A stretch of DNA of 64,000 bases from Spirosoma arboris (GCF_009754945.1 NZ_WPIN01000012.1:124001-188000), one strand, 5' to 3'. Positions 42,693 to 52,357 are shown, numbered from the stretch's first letter. Translations and numbers: made by a program. Notes: a model not told the origin generated them from the letters alone.

Positions 42693-43934
42693 ATGATGAA
42701 GTTTCAAAATCAATGGTCACGACGGGAGTTCCTCACCTCTGTCGCAGGGGCTAGTGCTGCCATGGTGCTGAACCCGCTGACATCCTGGGCTATCGACGAG
42801 ATCGACCCACGGGTGGCCGCGATCGTAGCCAATACGATTGGCATCGACACGCACAATCATATCGACGTCCCGATCATCGCGGCTGAGGTACCTGGTCCAA
42901 CGATCGACCTGGTCGGCGAAATGAAACGATCCGGCTTATCGGCCATCTGCATGACATTCGCCGTCGACTATCAACCACTACGCAACCCCGGAGACGCCTA
43001 CGAACGGTTCAAGAATGGGTTGGCGTCAATGGATAAGCAGTTGGCCCAAAACAACTTGAAGCGCTCCCTTAACATGGCAGACATCCGTGCTGCTCATAAG
43101 AAACGCCAGCCAGCCATTATCCAGGCGGTCGAGGGCGGTCACTTTCTTGAAGGGAAGCTGGAGAGGCTCGGAGAGGCTTATAATCAGGGTTTACGGCAGC
43201 TGGGCCTGCTTCATGACAATGATGCGGCCGTGCCGCTGGGTGATGTTTACACAAAGGATCCGCAATTTGGTGGATTAACCACCTTCGGGGCTGATGTTCT
43301 CAAAGAATGCAACAAGCTTGGTATTCTTGTCGATCTTACCCATGCCAGCGATCAAACGATTGACGCTGCGCTCAAATTGGCGACTCATCCTGTAGTTATT
43401 TCTCATACGGGTCTCAATACCCAACTAGGCAGTAATCCGGTCATGTCAAAAATGATGCGGCCAAGGCTTATCAGCAAGGAACAGGCTAAAATTGTTGCCG
43501 ATGCAGGTGGCGTAATTGGGGTATGGACACACCTGGCCGACTCGCCTTTAGAGTATGCTCAGAACATTCGGGCTATGGTCGATGTCATCGGAGCCGACCA
43601 TGTCTGCATCGGTACTGATACCAAGTTGACCCCGTCGTATAGATCCCCCAATTCCGGGAATCAGCAAGGCGGTCCTCCTCCGGGAAATAATCCTGGCAAT
43701 CAGCAGGGCGGCCCTCCAGGTGGAAATAATGGCCAGAACGGTCCGGGCGGTGGTCAAAATCGCGCACGAGTTGGCGAGCGCACGAACGAAGCCTGGCAAG
43801 ATCAGAAGGTCGGGTTCTATTACGCTGTTGTCGATTCTCTATTAAAGGTTGGCTTTTCCGAAGCCGAAATCGGCAAAATTGGCGGTGGCAATTTCGGCCG
43901 TGTGTTTGATGCCTCCACGGCAGGTCACCATTGA
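42693..43934 (+). CDS. M19-type membrane dipeptidase with Tat-like signal and a Gly/Asn/Pro/Gln-rich insert
   Basis: Exported metallopeptidase of 413 residues from ATG 42693 (a second ATG follows directly). 'QWSRREFLTSVAGASAAMVL' is a twin-arginine-type leader. M19 landmarks are 'GIDTHNHID' (first metal site, HNH where renal dipeptidase has HND), the bridging Glu in 'QAVEGGHFLEG', 'VDLTHASDQT', 'HPVVISHTGLN' and 'DHVCIGTDTKLTP'. Directly after the last motif a low-complexity stretch of about 40 residues (43645-43765), such as 'GNQQGGPPPGNNPG', is inserted, followed by the normal family end 'IGKIGGGNFGRVFD'. Family enzymes split dipeptides, including D-amino-acid ones. The insert is odd so near the active site. 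Confidence 0.85.
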   Translation: MMKFQNQWSRREFLTSVAGASAAMVLNPLTSWAIDEIDPRVAAIVANTIGIDTHNHIDVPIIAAEVPGPTIDLVGEMKRSGLSAICMTFAVDYQPLRNPGDAYERFKNGLASMDKQLAQNNLKRSLNMADIRAAHKKRQPAIIQAVEGGHFLEGKLERLGEAYNQGLRQLGLLHDNDAAVPLGDVYTKDPQFGGLTTFGADVLKECNKLGILVDLTHASDQTIDAALKLATHPVVISHTGLNTQLGSNPVMSKMMRPRLISKEQAKIVADAGGVIGVWTHLADSPLEYAQNIRAMVDVIGADHVCIGTDTKLTPSYRSPNSGNQQGGPPPGNNPGNQQGGPPGGNNGQNGPGGGQNRARVGERTNEAWQDQKVGFYYAVVDSLLKVGFSEAEIGKIGGGNFGRVFDASTAGHH

Positions 43935-43971
43935 TATATTGACCAATTTAAGATTCCTCCTGGCATCGAAA

Positions 43972-44029
43972 GTTGTTGGTTATTGAGTTATGTAGATGAT
44001 TAACCGCCTACAAATCAATAACCAACAAC
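43972..44029. terminator. bidirectional hairpin between convergent dipeptidase and carboxylesterase genes
   Basis: Perfect 15-bp stem GTTGTTGGTTATTGA / TCAATAACCAACAAC (43972-43986, 44015-44029) with a 28-nt loop. It sits between two convergent stop codons. Confidence 0.65.
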
Positions 44030-44044
44030 AATTCCTTCCCTTAC

Positions 44045-45703
44045 CTAAGCTAGTGCTTTTCTGGCCTCGCGGTCAGGATCATTGGCTAAAACGGGGGTGT
44101 CATCCAGAATCATGGTCTCCCCATTCTGGGTGGTGTAAGGCTTCCAGTTCGGCAGTCCTCCCCCATTGGGATTGCTGGTTTTAGCAAAATTGAGAAACGA
44201 GTGGGCCATCTTGTCCGATAAAGCTCTTGGTCGTTTGCCTCCTCCGGTATGCGTAAGCATCAAATCCGTATTGTAAAACCAAAAACAAATATCGTCGCAA
44301 TGGAAAGCACGCATCCGACCATCAAATAGCGGGGGTTGCCAGCCAAACCAGGCCACATATACGGGCGCTTTTTGTTGCGATGCCTTCGCATCGGCGCTGG
44401 CAACAGCATTCTTTCGGTTCGAAACGATCAGCGCCCAGATCTCAATGGGGCGAGCCTTTGGGAAGTTTTTTGCGTATGCATCGACAACCTCACTGGCTTT
44501 ATCGCCAAAGCGGGGCTTGATTTTCTCTTTCACTTCGGCCAGAGAAATGCTTTCTAACGAAGAATCTGTCCGATCAGGGTTTTGTTCATGAAACGTGGTG
44601 CAGAGAAGCAGCGGAATGTCGGCCGAAAAATGGTTGGGATCACTGAAAAAGGCACCTCCATTCATCGTTACACCATCGGCTACCGGCGCGTATCCGCCCC
44701 GCTGGATATTCATCCGTTTCGCTTCGTCGGCCATTTTCTCGACGGCCCGGTTGGCGATGTCAATATACTGCCGCCACGGAATCTGCTGAAGTTTATCGAT
44801 CTCACCGGGCTTCAGGCCAGCCTCTTCCAGTACTTTCTGCCCTAATTTTTCCGCATACTCCTTATTGACGCCAGCCAGCGAGCTACCGCTCAACGCAACC
44901 GCTTTATGAAACAGCCCTTTCGCAGATGGCATATTCATCAGCGTGGTCACTTTGGCTCCTCCCCCAGACTGCCCAATAATGGTCACGTTGTTCGGATCTC
45001 CACCAAAATTGGCAATATTGTTCTTGACCCATTCGAGGGCGGCTACCATATCCAGATTTCCCACATTACCAGATGCGGCATGTCCACCGGCGGCTTTCAG
45101 ATCGGTATAGCCCAGCGAACCGAGCCGGTGATTGATCGAACAGAAAACGATATTACCCAGACGAGAAAGGTTTTCGCCATGATACCCGTCCTGTTCAATC
45201 GCGTTCCCGTTGACGAAACCTCCGCCGTGTAACCAGACAACTACCGGGCGTTTTTGGGTGTCCAGTGCCGGTGTCCATACGTTTAATTTCAGACAGTCTT
45301 CCGATACATCGTCGTAGTTCCAGTGATCAACGAACGATGCGTAAACATTGGCGTACCGCTTCTCCATAATTTGAGGAGCAGAGTTCCCCCACCAGAGAGT
45401 AGGGCGAATATCGGTCCACGGCGTAGGTTTTTGTGGGGGCATGAATCGATTCTTACCCGAAGTATCAGCGCCATAAGGTACCCCTAAAAATTGATGAATA
45501 CCCCGCAGAATAAACCCTCTGATTTTTCCATGTTCTGTAGTTGCAATAGCAATAGAATCGCCCACAAACAAAATTTGATCGTCTCCGGCTGGTTTTGCGA
45601 TTTTAGGCATAGGGGCCGTAGCAGCCGTGGATTGGTGAGTTATACCCAAACTGGCTGCGCCAACGCCTAGCGACTGTAAGAAATTACGTCTCGACGGTTT
45701 CAT
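44045..45703 (-). CDS. type-B carboxylesterase family protein with Tat-like signal
   Basis: Exported esterase of 552 residues. 'MKPSRRNFLQSLGVGAASLG' is a twin-arginine-type leader. The carboxylesterase fold is clear: 'RGIHQFLGVPYGAD', 'LKLNVWTPALDTQKRPVVVWLHGGGFVNGNA', the nucleophile elbow 'VTIIGQSGGGAKVTTLMNMPSAKGLFHKAVALSGSS' (GQSGG rather than the usual GESAG), and C-terminal 'GFHCDDICFWF'-type His region ('MRAFHCDDI'). Substrate unknown. It is convergent with the dipeptidase, which also has a Tat-like leader; no shared pathway can be shown. Confidence 0.88.
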   Translation of the reverse strand: MKPSRRNFLQSLGVGAASLGITHQSTAATAPMPKIAKPAGDDQILFVGDSIAIATTEHGKIRGFILRGIHQFLGVPYGADTSGKNRFMPPQKPTPWTDIRPTLWWGNSAPQIMEKRYANVYASFVDHWNYDDVSEDCLKLNVWTPALDTQKRPVVVWLHGGGFVNGNAIEQDGYHGENLSRLGNIVFCSINHRLGSLGYTDLKAAGGHAASGNVGNLDMVAALEWVKNNIANFGGDPNNVTIIGQSGGGAKVTTLMNMPSAKGLFHKAVALSGSSLAGVNKEYAEKLGQKVLEEAGLKPGEIDKLQQIPWRQYIDIANRAVEKMADEAKRMNIQRGGYAPVADGVTMNGGAFFSDPNHFSADIPLLLCTTFHEQNPDRTDSSLESISLAEVKEKIKPRFGDKASEVVDAYAKNFPKARPIEIWALIVSNRKNAVASADAKASQQKAPVYVAWFGWQPPLFDGRMRAFHCDDICFWFYNTDLMLTHTGGGKRPRALSDKMAHSFLNFAKTSNPNGGGLPNWKPYTTQNGETMILDDTPVLANDPDREARKALA

Positions 45704-45897
45704 CGACTGATTTTAGTTAAAGGTTGAAGAAAACGAATCCCCCGCCGACTGAAACGGGAAGGGTACGATAAAACTTGGAAAGGGCTCAATACGAGGTTTT
45801 TACTATTCTTATTTTCGTTCATCCCGCTAAATCCTTCACTCGTCAGGCGAATGCTGAGGCTCGGAAGTTTCGATTTTCAGGGCAGCAGGAGCGAATC

Positions 45898-45905
45898 TAC
45901 TTTTG
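45898..45905 (+). promoter_or_regulatory. -7 type promoter box of the 45943 gene
   Basis: TACTTTTG fits TAnnTTTG, 37 nt before the ATG. Directly after it lies GACATGTC, an 8-bp palindrome. Confidence 0.55.
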
Positions 45906-45942
45906 ACATGTCAAACAAAAACAAGTAAACAATACACAAATC

Positions 45943-46302
45943 ATGAAAAAGATTCTTCTCCTGGTGTTCGGACTGGTAGCCAATTCAGCATCATTTGCAC
46001 ATTCAGCCAATACACAACCAACTACCGATCAGGCTCGTCTGGTTATGACTGCCGAACATAAAATCAAACTCTACATTCAACCCCTTCAAGCCAAAGGCCA
46101 GCTTGCCATCTGGGATGCCAACGGTCGGCCGGTCTACACCTCAACCGTAGCGCTTCAAAAAGGATTGAGTCAGCAATTTGACTTCTCAAGATTAGGTACG
46201 GGCACCTACCGATTGACGCTCGTAGCGGGTACAGAAACCCTCTCGAAAACGTTTGTTGTGCAGGCCAATCCCAATGAGAGCTTTGTCGTTCAGGAAAATT
46301 AA
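45943..46302 (+). CDS. small secreted protein, DUF3244/T9SS-tail-like beta domain
   Basis: Exported protein of 119 residues. Signal peptide 1-19 ('...VANSASFAHS'). The mature part 'IKLYIQPLQAKGQLAIWDANGRPVYTSTVALQKGLSQQFDFSRLGTGTYRLTLVAGTETLSKTFVV' closely follows the type-A sorting-domain fold, but there is no cargo domain before it. The protein at 6.7 kb is of the same type. Such stand-alone tails are common in Cytophagales with unknown role. Monocistronic. Confidence 0.65.
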   Translation: MKKILLLVFGLVANSASFAHSANTQPTTDQARLVMTAEHKIKLYIQPLQAKGQLAIWDANGRPVYTSTVALQKGLSQQFDFSRLGTGTYRLTLVAGTETLSKTFVVQANPNESFVVQEN

Positions 46303-46364
46303 TCGTATACCTGAGTCACCTGAAAAGGCTCGTCTCTTGTTGGGTGACTCAGACCCTATCCTCC

Positions 46365-46488
46365 GTTCTCGCTTGGCTTCGCCGAGTGAGGACTATAGTT
46401 TTAACGGCCTCTGGCCGGAGTAATACGTCAAAAACGGGCCAGAGGCCCTTGAACTAATACTCCTTACTCGGCGTAGCCAAGCGAGAAC
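46365..46488. repeat. nested palindromic intergenic element, copy 1
   Basis: The outer arms start GTTCTCGCTTGGCTTCGCCG at 46365 and mirror at 46488, with 3 mismatches over about 30 bp. The inner arms GGCCTCTGGCC / GGCCAGAGGCC are exact and enclose ACGTCAAAAAC. Each arm is itself a mini-hairpin (CTTGGC-TTC-GCCGAG and GGCC-TCT-GGCC). A second copy is at 53812-53939. There is no coding potential. The rest of the 46303-46594 gap shows nothing else. Confidence 0.85.
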
Positions 46489-46594
46489 GGGGGGAATGGG
46501 GAATAACGTATAGCGCCCGTTTTATCTGTGCTGGCATAAGCATCAAAGAGCAGTAGTCAGCTGGCGCTCTTTGCCTTTGTACTGACAACATACC

Positions 46595-47704
46595 ATGGTC
46601 GCAAAGCTAACTTACCGACAGAAATGGCAATTAGCCATTCGATTACTACTCCTGTATTCTCCCCTAATACTGTATATCAACCTGCCCGAATCTGTTCGAA
46701 ATCCGATTGGTCTGGTAAAGATATTACCCTTTATAGTAGTCTTCGTTCTGATTGCGTTGGGCTTATATTTCGTCTGGATTACAGCCACTGATTGGATTCA
46801 AATTCAATTATTCCGATGGTTTGGCGAGGATTTTTTATTTGATTTCAGCTGGCGGGCTTTGGTGCTGACCATGCTCATCTCACTCGGGCTGGCTCTCCTC
46901 TACGCACAGGTTTTCCAACTGATCGTTTTTGGGCTGTTTAAACTGGTTTTTCAGATTGGGTTGCTACCCCAGCATCACCCTAAGACCCAACCCTTTACGC
47001 CTGAAGTATTTGCTTATTTAGAGCGAGTGAACAACGTGTTTAACCTGGTTATCATGTTGTCTGCTTTCTATTTAACTATAATTTCCCGCTCCTATCAGCA
47101 GATAAAAGATGTACAGCTTCGGGCCGAACGGTCGGAGAAAGAAGCCGCGCTGAGCCAGGTAGAAGCGTTGAAACATCAACTCAGCCCCCATTTTCTCTTC
47201 AACAGCCTGAGTATTCTTACCTCGATGGTGCATGAGGACGCCAATCTGTCTGAGCAATTCATCAAGCAACTGTCCAACGTGTATCGCTATATTCTGGAGC
47301 AACGGGATCAGGAACTGGTTGCGCTTAAAACAGAGATAGAGTTCATTCGTGCCTACACGTTTCTGCTCCAGATTCGGTTCGAAAACAAATTTGATGTCTT
47401 TATCGACATCACTCCATCGCAGCAGGAGCAGTATCGAATTGCCCCGTTATCGCTTCAATTACTGGTCGAAAATGCGGTTAAGCACAATCGAATGTCGATT
47501 GCCAAGCCACTACACGTGCGCATTTACTGCCAGGATGATGTCCTGATCGTCGAAAACCGCTGGCTACCCCGCGATCAACCCGAACCTTCGACCGGCGTGG
47601 GCTTACAGAATATTATCAATCGCTATGCCCTGCTTACTCACCGACCCGTGTGGTATGGCCATCAGGATCAATCGTTTGTCGTCAAAATCCCCCTCTTATC
47701 ATGA
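46595..47704 (+). CDS. LytS-type sensor histidine kinase (pair 2)
   Basis: Membrane histidine kinase of 369 residues with four hydrophobic segments in the first 165 residues, a linker ('LRAERSEKEAALSQVEALK'), the His box 'HQLSPHFLFNSLSILTSMV', N-box 'LQLLVENAVKHNR' and G-box 'STGVGLQNIINRY'. It overlaps the next gene by 4 bp (ATGA). It is a clear paralogue of 40372-41523 with the same gene order, so the two pairs arose by duplication. The signal is unknown. Confidence 0.93.
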   Translation: MVAKLTYRQKWQLAIRLLLLYSPLILYINLPESVRNPIGLVKILPFIVVFVLIALGLYFVWITATDWIQIQLFRWFGEDFLFDFSWRALVLTMLISLGLALLYAQVFQLIVFGLFKLVFQIGLLPQHHPKTQPFTPEVFAYLERVNNVFNLVIMLSAFYLTIISRSYQQIKDVQLRAERSEKEAALSQVEALKHQLSPHFLFNSLSILTSMVHEDANLSEQFIKQLSNVYRYILEQRDQELVALKTEIEFIRAYTFLLQIRFENKFDVFIDITPSQQEQYRIAPLSLQLLVENAVKHNRMSIAKPLHVRIYCQDDVLIVENRWLPRDQPEPSTGVGLQNIINRYALLTHRPVWYGHQDQSFVVKIPLLS

Positions 47705-48474
47705 ACGTCGTCATTATTGAAGATGAAGATCGCAACGCCCGCCATCTGGAGCGATTACTAAAAAAGTACGACCCAACGATTCATATCCTGACGCAATTGC
47801 CATCTGTAAAAGAAGCGGTTGAGTGGTTTAGCCAAAATGCCAGTGGCCAATCGCCACATCCCGATTTGGTTTTCATGGATATTCACCTGGAAGACGGGCT
47901 CGCTTTCCGCATTTTCGAGCAGTTGAATTTAACCCTCCCCGTTATTTTCACGACCGCCTACGAGGAGTATATGATTAAAGCCTTCAAAGTGAATAGCATC
48001 GACTACCTGCTCAAACCTGTCGATTTCGATGAGCTGGTAGCGGCTTTGGAGAAGTTCAAAACGATCCGGGCAAAGCCTGAATTACCCGACCTGAACGCCC
48101 TGTTTCAGATGATGCAAAAGCCGCATGAAAGCCGGTTTAAAGAGCGATTCATGATTAGTATCGGCACTAAAATTCATAGCGTGGAGGTAGCCCATACTGC
48201 TTACTTTTTTTCGGAAGAAAAGGCCACGTTTCTTGTAGCCAGAGACGGGCACTCCTTCCCACTCGAATACAGTCTTGATCAGTTGACGGGTTTGTTAGAC
48301 CCGAACCAGTTTTTCCGAGTAAACCGTCAGTTTCTGGTGGCCAGACTTGCTATTCAAACCATCCATGCTTTTTCGGCGGGCAAACTAAAGCTGGACTTGC
48401 TACCACCATCTCGTTTGGAAGTATTTGTTAGTATGAGCCGTATGTCTGAGTTTAAAGACTGGCTGGGTCGTTGA
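47701..48474 (+). CDS. LytTR-type response regulator (pair 2)
   Basis: Response regulator of 257 residues from ATG 47701. Receiver: 'MNVVIIEDEDRNARHLERLLKKYD', 'LVFMDIHLEDGLAF', 'FTTAYEEYMIKAFKVNSIDYLLKPVD'. LytTR domain: 'VAHTAYFFSEEKATFLVARDGHSFPLEYSLDQLTGLLDPNQFFRVNRQFLVARLAI'. It is very similar to the pair-1 regulator, including the linker, so cross-talk or shared targets are possible (inference). The following gap to 48651 shows no gene. Confidence 0.93.
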   Translation: MNVVIIEDEDRNARHLERLLKKYDPTIHILTQLPSVKEAVEWFSQNASGQSPHPDLVFMDIHLEDGLAFRIFEQLNLTLPVIFTTAYEEYMIKAFKVNSIDYLLKPVDFDELVAALEKFKTIRAKPELPDLNALFQMMQKPHESRFKERFMISIGTKIHSVEVAHTAYFFSEEKATFLVARDGHSFPLEYSLDQLTGLLDPNQFFRVNRQFLVARLAIQTIHAFSAGKLKLDLLPPSRLEVFVSMSRMSEFKDWLGR

Positions 48475-48650
48475 CTTTCTCCAGCCTCTTATTGGTAATT
48501 TTCCAGCAATAAATATCAAAAAACATTGCCTAAATTTCATCGAATAGAGAAATCTACCCTATCTTTATTGCGTAAATAGTACACATTGACAAGTAACCTT
48601 GTTCAATTAAGGTCGATCTGTTTTCTTACTTTTCTATTACTTTTAAATCA

Positions 48651-49031
48651 ATGCATTTCATGAAAAAAATCGTTTTTACGTTTGCCTGTTTCGTTTCCCT
48701 CTCTGCAGCTTACGCAGCTACTTCAACCGGTACAATCCCTCAAATCACTAAGAAGACAAGTCTGGCAGATTCGGTGAATCTAGCCGACTATGTAGGCAAA
48801 TACAAAATGCAGGGATTGCCGTTTGACTACATTACAATCGGCCTAAAAGAGGGAAAACTCACGATCAGTACGGGTGATCAGGATGGGACACTGACTCCGT
48901 TAAAAGAAGCCGATAAATTCGATGCCAATGGCCAGGCTACGCTACAATTCGTGCGGGATGCCGATAAAAAGGTAACAGGTATGAAGCTCGACGCTCAGGG
49001 TATGGCTTTTGATGGCAAAAAAGAGTCATAA
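48651..49031 (+). CDS. small secreted protein, DUF3471-like
   Basis: Exported protein of 126 residues (ATG at 48651, alternative at 48660). The signal peptide ends '...SLSAAYAA'. The mature part 'LADYVGKYKMQGLPFDYITIGLKEGKLTISTGDQDGTLTPLKEADKFDANGQATLQFVRDADKKVTGMKLDAQGMAFDGKK' matches the short beta domain ('l..YvG.Y.......i.v..k.gkL......') often found at the end of Bacteroidetes esterases and oligosaccharide proteins. Its stop codon overlaps the next ATG by one base (TAATG), so it is coupled to the GH106-type gene and likely works with it. Confidence 0.75.
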   Translation: MHFMKKIVFTFACFVSLSAAYAATSTGTIPQITKKTSLADSVNLADYVGKYKMQGLPFDYITIGLKEGKLTISTGDQDGTLTPLKEADKFDANGQATLQFVRDADKKVTGMKLDAQGMAFDGKKES

Positions 49032-52000
49032 TGAAAAAAATAGTACTTCTGGCCTGGATGCTCCCGGTTTTGGCCGTGGGGCAGCCTTCGCCACTTCAAC
49101 AGGGCTTTCAGTCCCCGCCCAATGCAGCCAAGCCCCGCGTATGGTGGCATTGGATGAACGGCAACATCACTAAAGAGGGCATTACGAAAGATCTCGAATG
49201 GATGAAGCGCGTGGGTATCGGTGGTTTTCAGAACTTTGACGCTAGCTTGTTGACGCCCAGTGTAACACCCAAAAAGCTGGTGTTCATGACTCCCGAATGG
49301 AAGGATGCGTTTAAACACACTACTGAGCTAGCCAAAAAGCTTGGGCTCGAAATGGCCATTGCTGGTTCACCCGGCTGGAGTGTAACGGGTGGCCCGTGGG
49401 TAGCGCCCAGCGATGCCATGAAAAAATACGTCTGGAGTGAAACACGGGTAACAGGTGGAAAACCATTTTCGGGGAAATTGCCCCAGCCTCCAGCTACAAC
49501 GGGTAACTTCCAGAATGTGCCCCTGCCCACTGCGAGTGCCTTCAGCGGCCCAACGGGCGAACTGCCGACCTATTACGCCGATGCGGTTGTGATTGCCTAT
49601 CGTTTGCCTGCCGCAGAAAAATCGCTGGCGACCTTCAACCCCAAAGTCACCTCAAGTGGTGGCACCTTTACGCTTGCCGAACTAACCGACGGTGATGTAG
49701 GAAAAAGCCAATTACTTCCACCAATGGAAGTGGGTCAGGACATGTGGATTCAATACGAGTTTGACAGTCCGCAAACATTCAAGGCATTTACGATTGTAGG
49801 GGCAAGCAGCGGGGGTGCACTGGCTGAATTCAGAGGGGCGCCCGACAACCGAACCCTGAAAGTGAGCGACGATGGCGTTAATTTCCGCGATGTTGTACCG
49901 ATTAAGGGCAGTCTGGTGGCGCAGAACACAATGAGCATTGAGCCTACAACAGCCAAATATTTCCGCTTTACGATCAAAACGTTATCCCCTGCTGGTAACC
50001 CATTTGCGGCAATGATGGGTGGCAATGCGGACCCAGGAAAACCAGAAGGTGTACAGGTGGCCGAATTAGTGCTGCACAATACCGACCGCGTCGACAAGTT
50101 TGAGGACAAGGCAGGTTTCAGCCCCTGGAAAGAAAACACGCCGACGTTAGTAAAGTCCAGCGCCGACGCGATTCCGACCGAAAATATAGTAGATCTGACT
50201 TCGAAAATGATCGCCGATGGGACGCTGAACTGGACCGCTCCCCCCGGAGACTGGGTGGTGATGCGCCTGGGCTATTCGATCACAGGACGAAAAAACCACC
50301 CTGCTTCGCCTGAGGCTACGGGTCTGGAAGTGGATAAACTCGACAAAGTAGCCGTCCGAAAGTACATCGATACGTATCTGGACATGTACAAAGATGCCAC
50401 CGGCGGGCAGATGGGTCCGCAGGGATTGGAATATATGGTGCTGGATAGCTACGAAGCGGGCCACATGACCTGGACCAAGGCCATGCCCGAAGAGTTCCAG
50501 AAACGGCGTGGGTATGATCTCAAACCCTGGATTCCGGTACTGGCGGGCCGGGTAGTGAAAAGTGCCGAAGCCAGTGAAAAATTTCTGTGGGATTTCCGCA
50601 AGACCATTGGTGAACTGATCGTCGAAAATCACTACGAAGTCATCGGTGATGCGCTACACGCCCGAGGCATGAAACGCTATACGGAGTCGCACGAGAATGG
50701 CCGAATTTACCTGGCCGACGGGATGGATGTGAAGCGTAAGGCAGATATTCCAATGTCGGCCATGTGGACGCCGGGCAGTCTGGCTGGTGGTGACGAAGAA
50801 GAAGTTCGCAGTGAGGCCGACATTCGGGAAGCAGCTTCAGTAGCGCATATCTACGGGCAAAATCTGGTTGCCGCCGAATCGATGACCTCCACACGTAATC
50901 CGTTTGCCTGGTATCCGGAAAAACTGAAGCGTACGGCTGATATGGAAATGGCTTCAGGACTGAACCGTTTCGTCGTGCATACGTCCGTACACCAGCCGCT
51001 TGATGACAAAAAACCTGGATTTTCACTCGGCCCCTTCGGACAGTATTTCACCCGGCAGGAAACCTGGGCCGAACAGGCAAACGTCTGGATGGCCTACCTG
51101 GGTCGGAGTTGCTTCCTGCTTCAGCAGGGCAAACCGGTCGTGGATGTGCTATACTATTACGGCGAGAACAACAACATCACGCAGACATGTGCCGAAAAAC
51201 TACCCGCTATACCAGTTGGCTATGCATTCGACTTTGCTAACGCGACTGCGCTAACGACTGCACTTCGCGTGGAAGGGGGCAAGCTTGTCGCGTCGAGCGG
51301 TCAGCAATACCGGCTGTTGGCGCTGGATGCCTCGGCAAAGACGATGACACTGCCCGTCCTCAAAAAACTAGGCGAACTAGTCAAAGCGGGCCTGAAAGTA
51401 GTCGGTGTAAAACCCGAACGCTCACCTAGTTTAAGCGATAGCCCAACGGAGTTTACCGCACTTGTGAACCAGATCTGGAGCAATCCGAATGTATCAACCA
51501 AGCCAATAGATGCGGTGTTGAACGAGATAGGCGTGCAAAAGGACGTGGATATAGTTGGGGCTAGTGCCAAAATTTTATACGTACATCGCCAAACCAAAGA
51601 CACGGATATTTACTGGCTGGATAACCGGAGCGAGAACCCGAACGAGGCTCAGATCAGCTTCCGGGTAACGGGCAAAGTACCTCAGTTGTGGAATCCGCAA
51701 ACCGGCAAATTGGAGAAAGTATCGTACCAACAGAAAGACGGGCGCACGATTGTCCCGCTCAAGTTCGAGTCGTGGGACGCCTACTTTATCGTTTTCGGCG
51801 ACAAGGCGACAGTGGCTTCCTATACCAAGCCTGCTGTTACTGAATCACCAGTCGCCAGTGTATCCGGTACCTGGGCCGTTCACTTCCAGGAAGGTCGGGG
51901 TGCTCCCCAGCAGGCAACGATGACCAAACTAACGTCGTTGTCCGAAAATGCCGATCCGGGCATCAAGTATTTCTCCGGCACTGCCATTTATGACAATACG

Positions 52001-52357
52001 TTCGACCTACCAACGGTGACTAAAAACGCATCCTACCTGCTCGATTTGGGTGATGTAAAAAACATCGCCGAGGTGATTGTCAACGGCAAAAATGTAGGTA
52101 CTGCCTGGAAGAGTCCTTTCCGCCTTGACATTACCGAGGCCCTGAAACCGGGTCGTAATACGGTTCAGGTAAAGGTCACCAACCTATGGGCCAATCGCCT
52201 GATCGGTGATGCGCAACCCGGCGTGACCAGCAAAATCACGTACACAACCTTACCGTTTTACCGGGCCGATGCACCCCTACTGCCGTCGGGTCTTCTGGGA
52301 CCAGTTCGTGTACTAGCCGTCACGCCCACTACGGCAACGGCAGCCCTAAAGCGATAA
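49031..52357 (+). CDS. GH106-type alpha-L-rhamnosidase, exported
   Basis: Secreted or periplasmic enzyme of 1108 residues. Signal peptide 1-17. The N-terminal signature 'PNAAKPRVWWHWMNGNITKEGITKDLEWMKRVGIGGFQNFDAS' and 'MAIAGSPGWSVTGGPWV' are hallmarks of family GH106. A barrel with 'YMVLDSYEAGHMTWT' and 'TESHENGRIYLADGMDVKRKADIPMSAMW' carries candidate catalytic Glu residues, and discoidin-like sequence ('QTFKAFTIVGASSGG') is inserted. The C-terminus is a galactose-binding-like beta-sandwich ('NASYLLDLGDVKNIAEVIVNGKNVGTAWKSPFRLDI'). It removes L-rhamnose from glycans such as rhamnogalacturonan in known relatives. The target here is unknown. It is coupled to the small DUF3471-like protein. 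Confidence 0.9.
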   Translation: MKKIVLLAWMLPVLAVGQPSPLQQGFQSPPNAAKPRVWWHWMNGNITKEGITKDLEWMKRVGIGGFQNFDASLLTPSVTPKKLVFMTPEWKDAFKHTTELAKKLGLEMAIAGSPGWSVTGGPWVAPSDAMKKYVWSETRVTGGKPFSGKLPQPPATTGNFQNVPLPTASAFSGPTGELPTYYADAVVIAYRLPAAEKSLATFNPKVTSSGGTFTLAELTDGDVGKSQLLPPMEVGQDMWIQYEFDSPQTFKAFTIVGASSGGALAEFRGAPDNRTLKVSDDGVNFRDVVPIKGSLVAQNTMSIEPTTAKYFRFTIKTLSPAGNPFAAMMGGNADPGKPEGVQVAELVLHNTDRVDKFEDKAGFSPWKENTPTLVKSSADAIPTENIVDLTSKMIADGTLNWTAPPGDWVVMRLGYSITGRKNHPASPEATGLEVDKLDKVAVRKYIDTYLDMYKDATGGQMGPQGLEYMVLDSYEAGHMTWTKAMPEEFQKRRGYDLKPWIPVLAGRVVKSAEASEKFLWDFRKTIGELIVENHYEVIGDALHARGMKRYTESHENGRIYLADGMDVKRKADIPMSAMWTPGSLAGGDEEEVRSEADIREAASVAHIYGQNLVAAESMTSTRNPFAWYPEKLKRTADMEMASGLNRFVVHTSVHQPLDDKKPGFSLGPFGQYFTRQETWAEQANVWMAYLGRSCFLLQQGKPVVDVLYYYGENNNITQTCAEKLPAIPVGYAFDFANATALTTALRVEGGKLVASSGQQYRLLALDASAKTMTLPVLKKLGELVKAGLKVVGVKPERSPSLSDSPTEFTALVNQIWSNPNVSTKPIDAVLNEIGVQKDVDIVGASAKILYVHRQTKDTDIYWLDNRSENPNEAQISFRVTGKVPQLWNPQTGKLEKVSYQQKDGRTIVPLKFESWDAYFIVFGDKATVASYTKPAVTESPVASVSGTWAVHFQEGRGAPQQATMTKLTSLSENADPGIKYFSGTAIYDNTFDLPTVTKNASYLLDLGDVKNIAEVIVNGKNVGTAWKSPFRLDITEALKPGRNTVQVKVTNLWANRLIGDAQPGVTSKITYTTLPFYRADAPLLPSGLLGPVRVLAVTPTTATAALKR

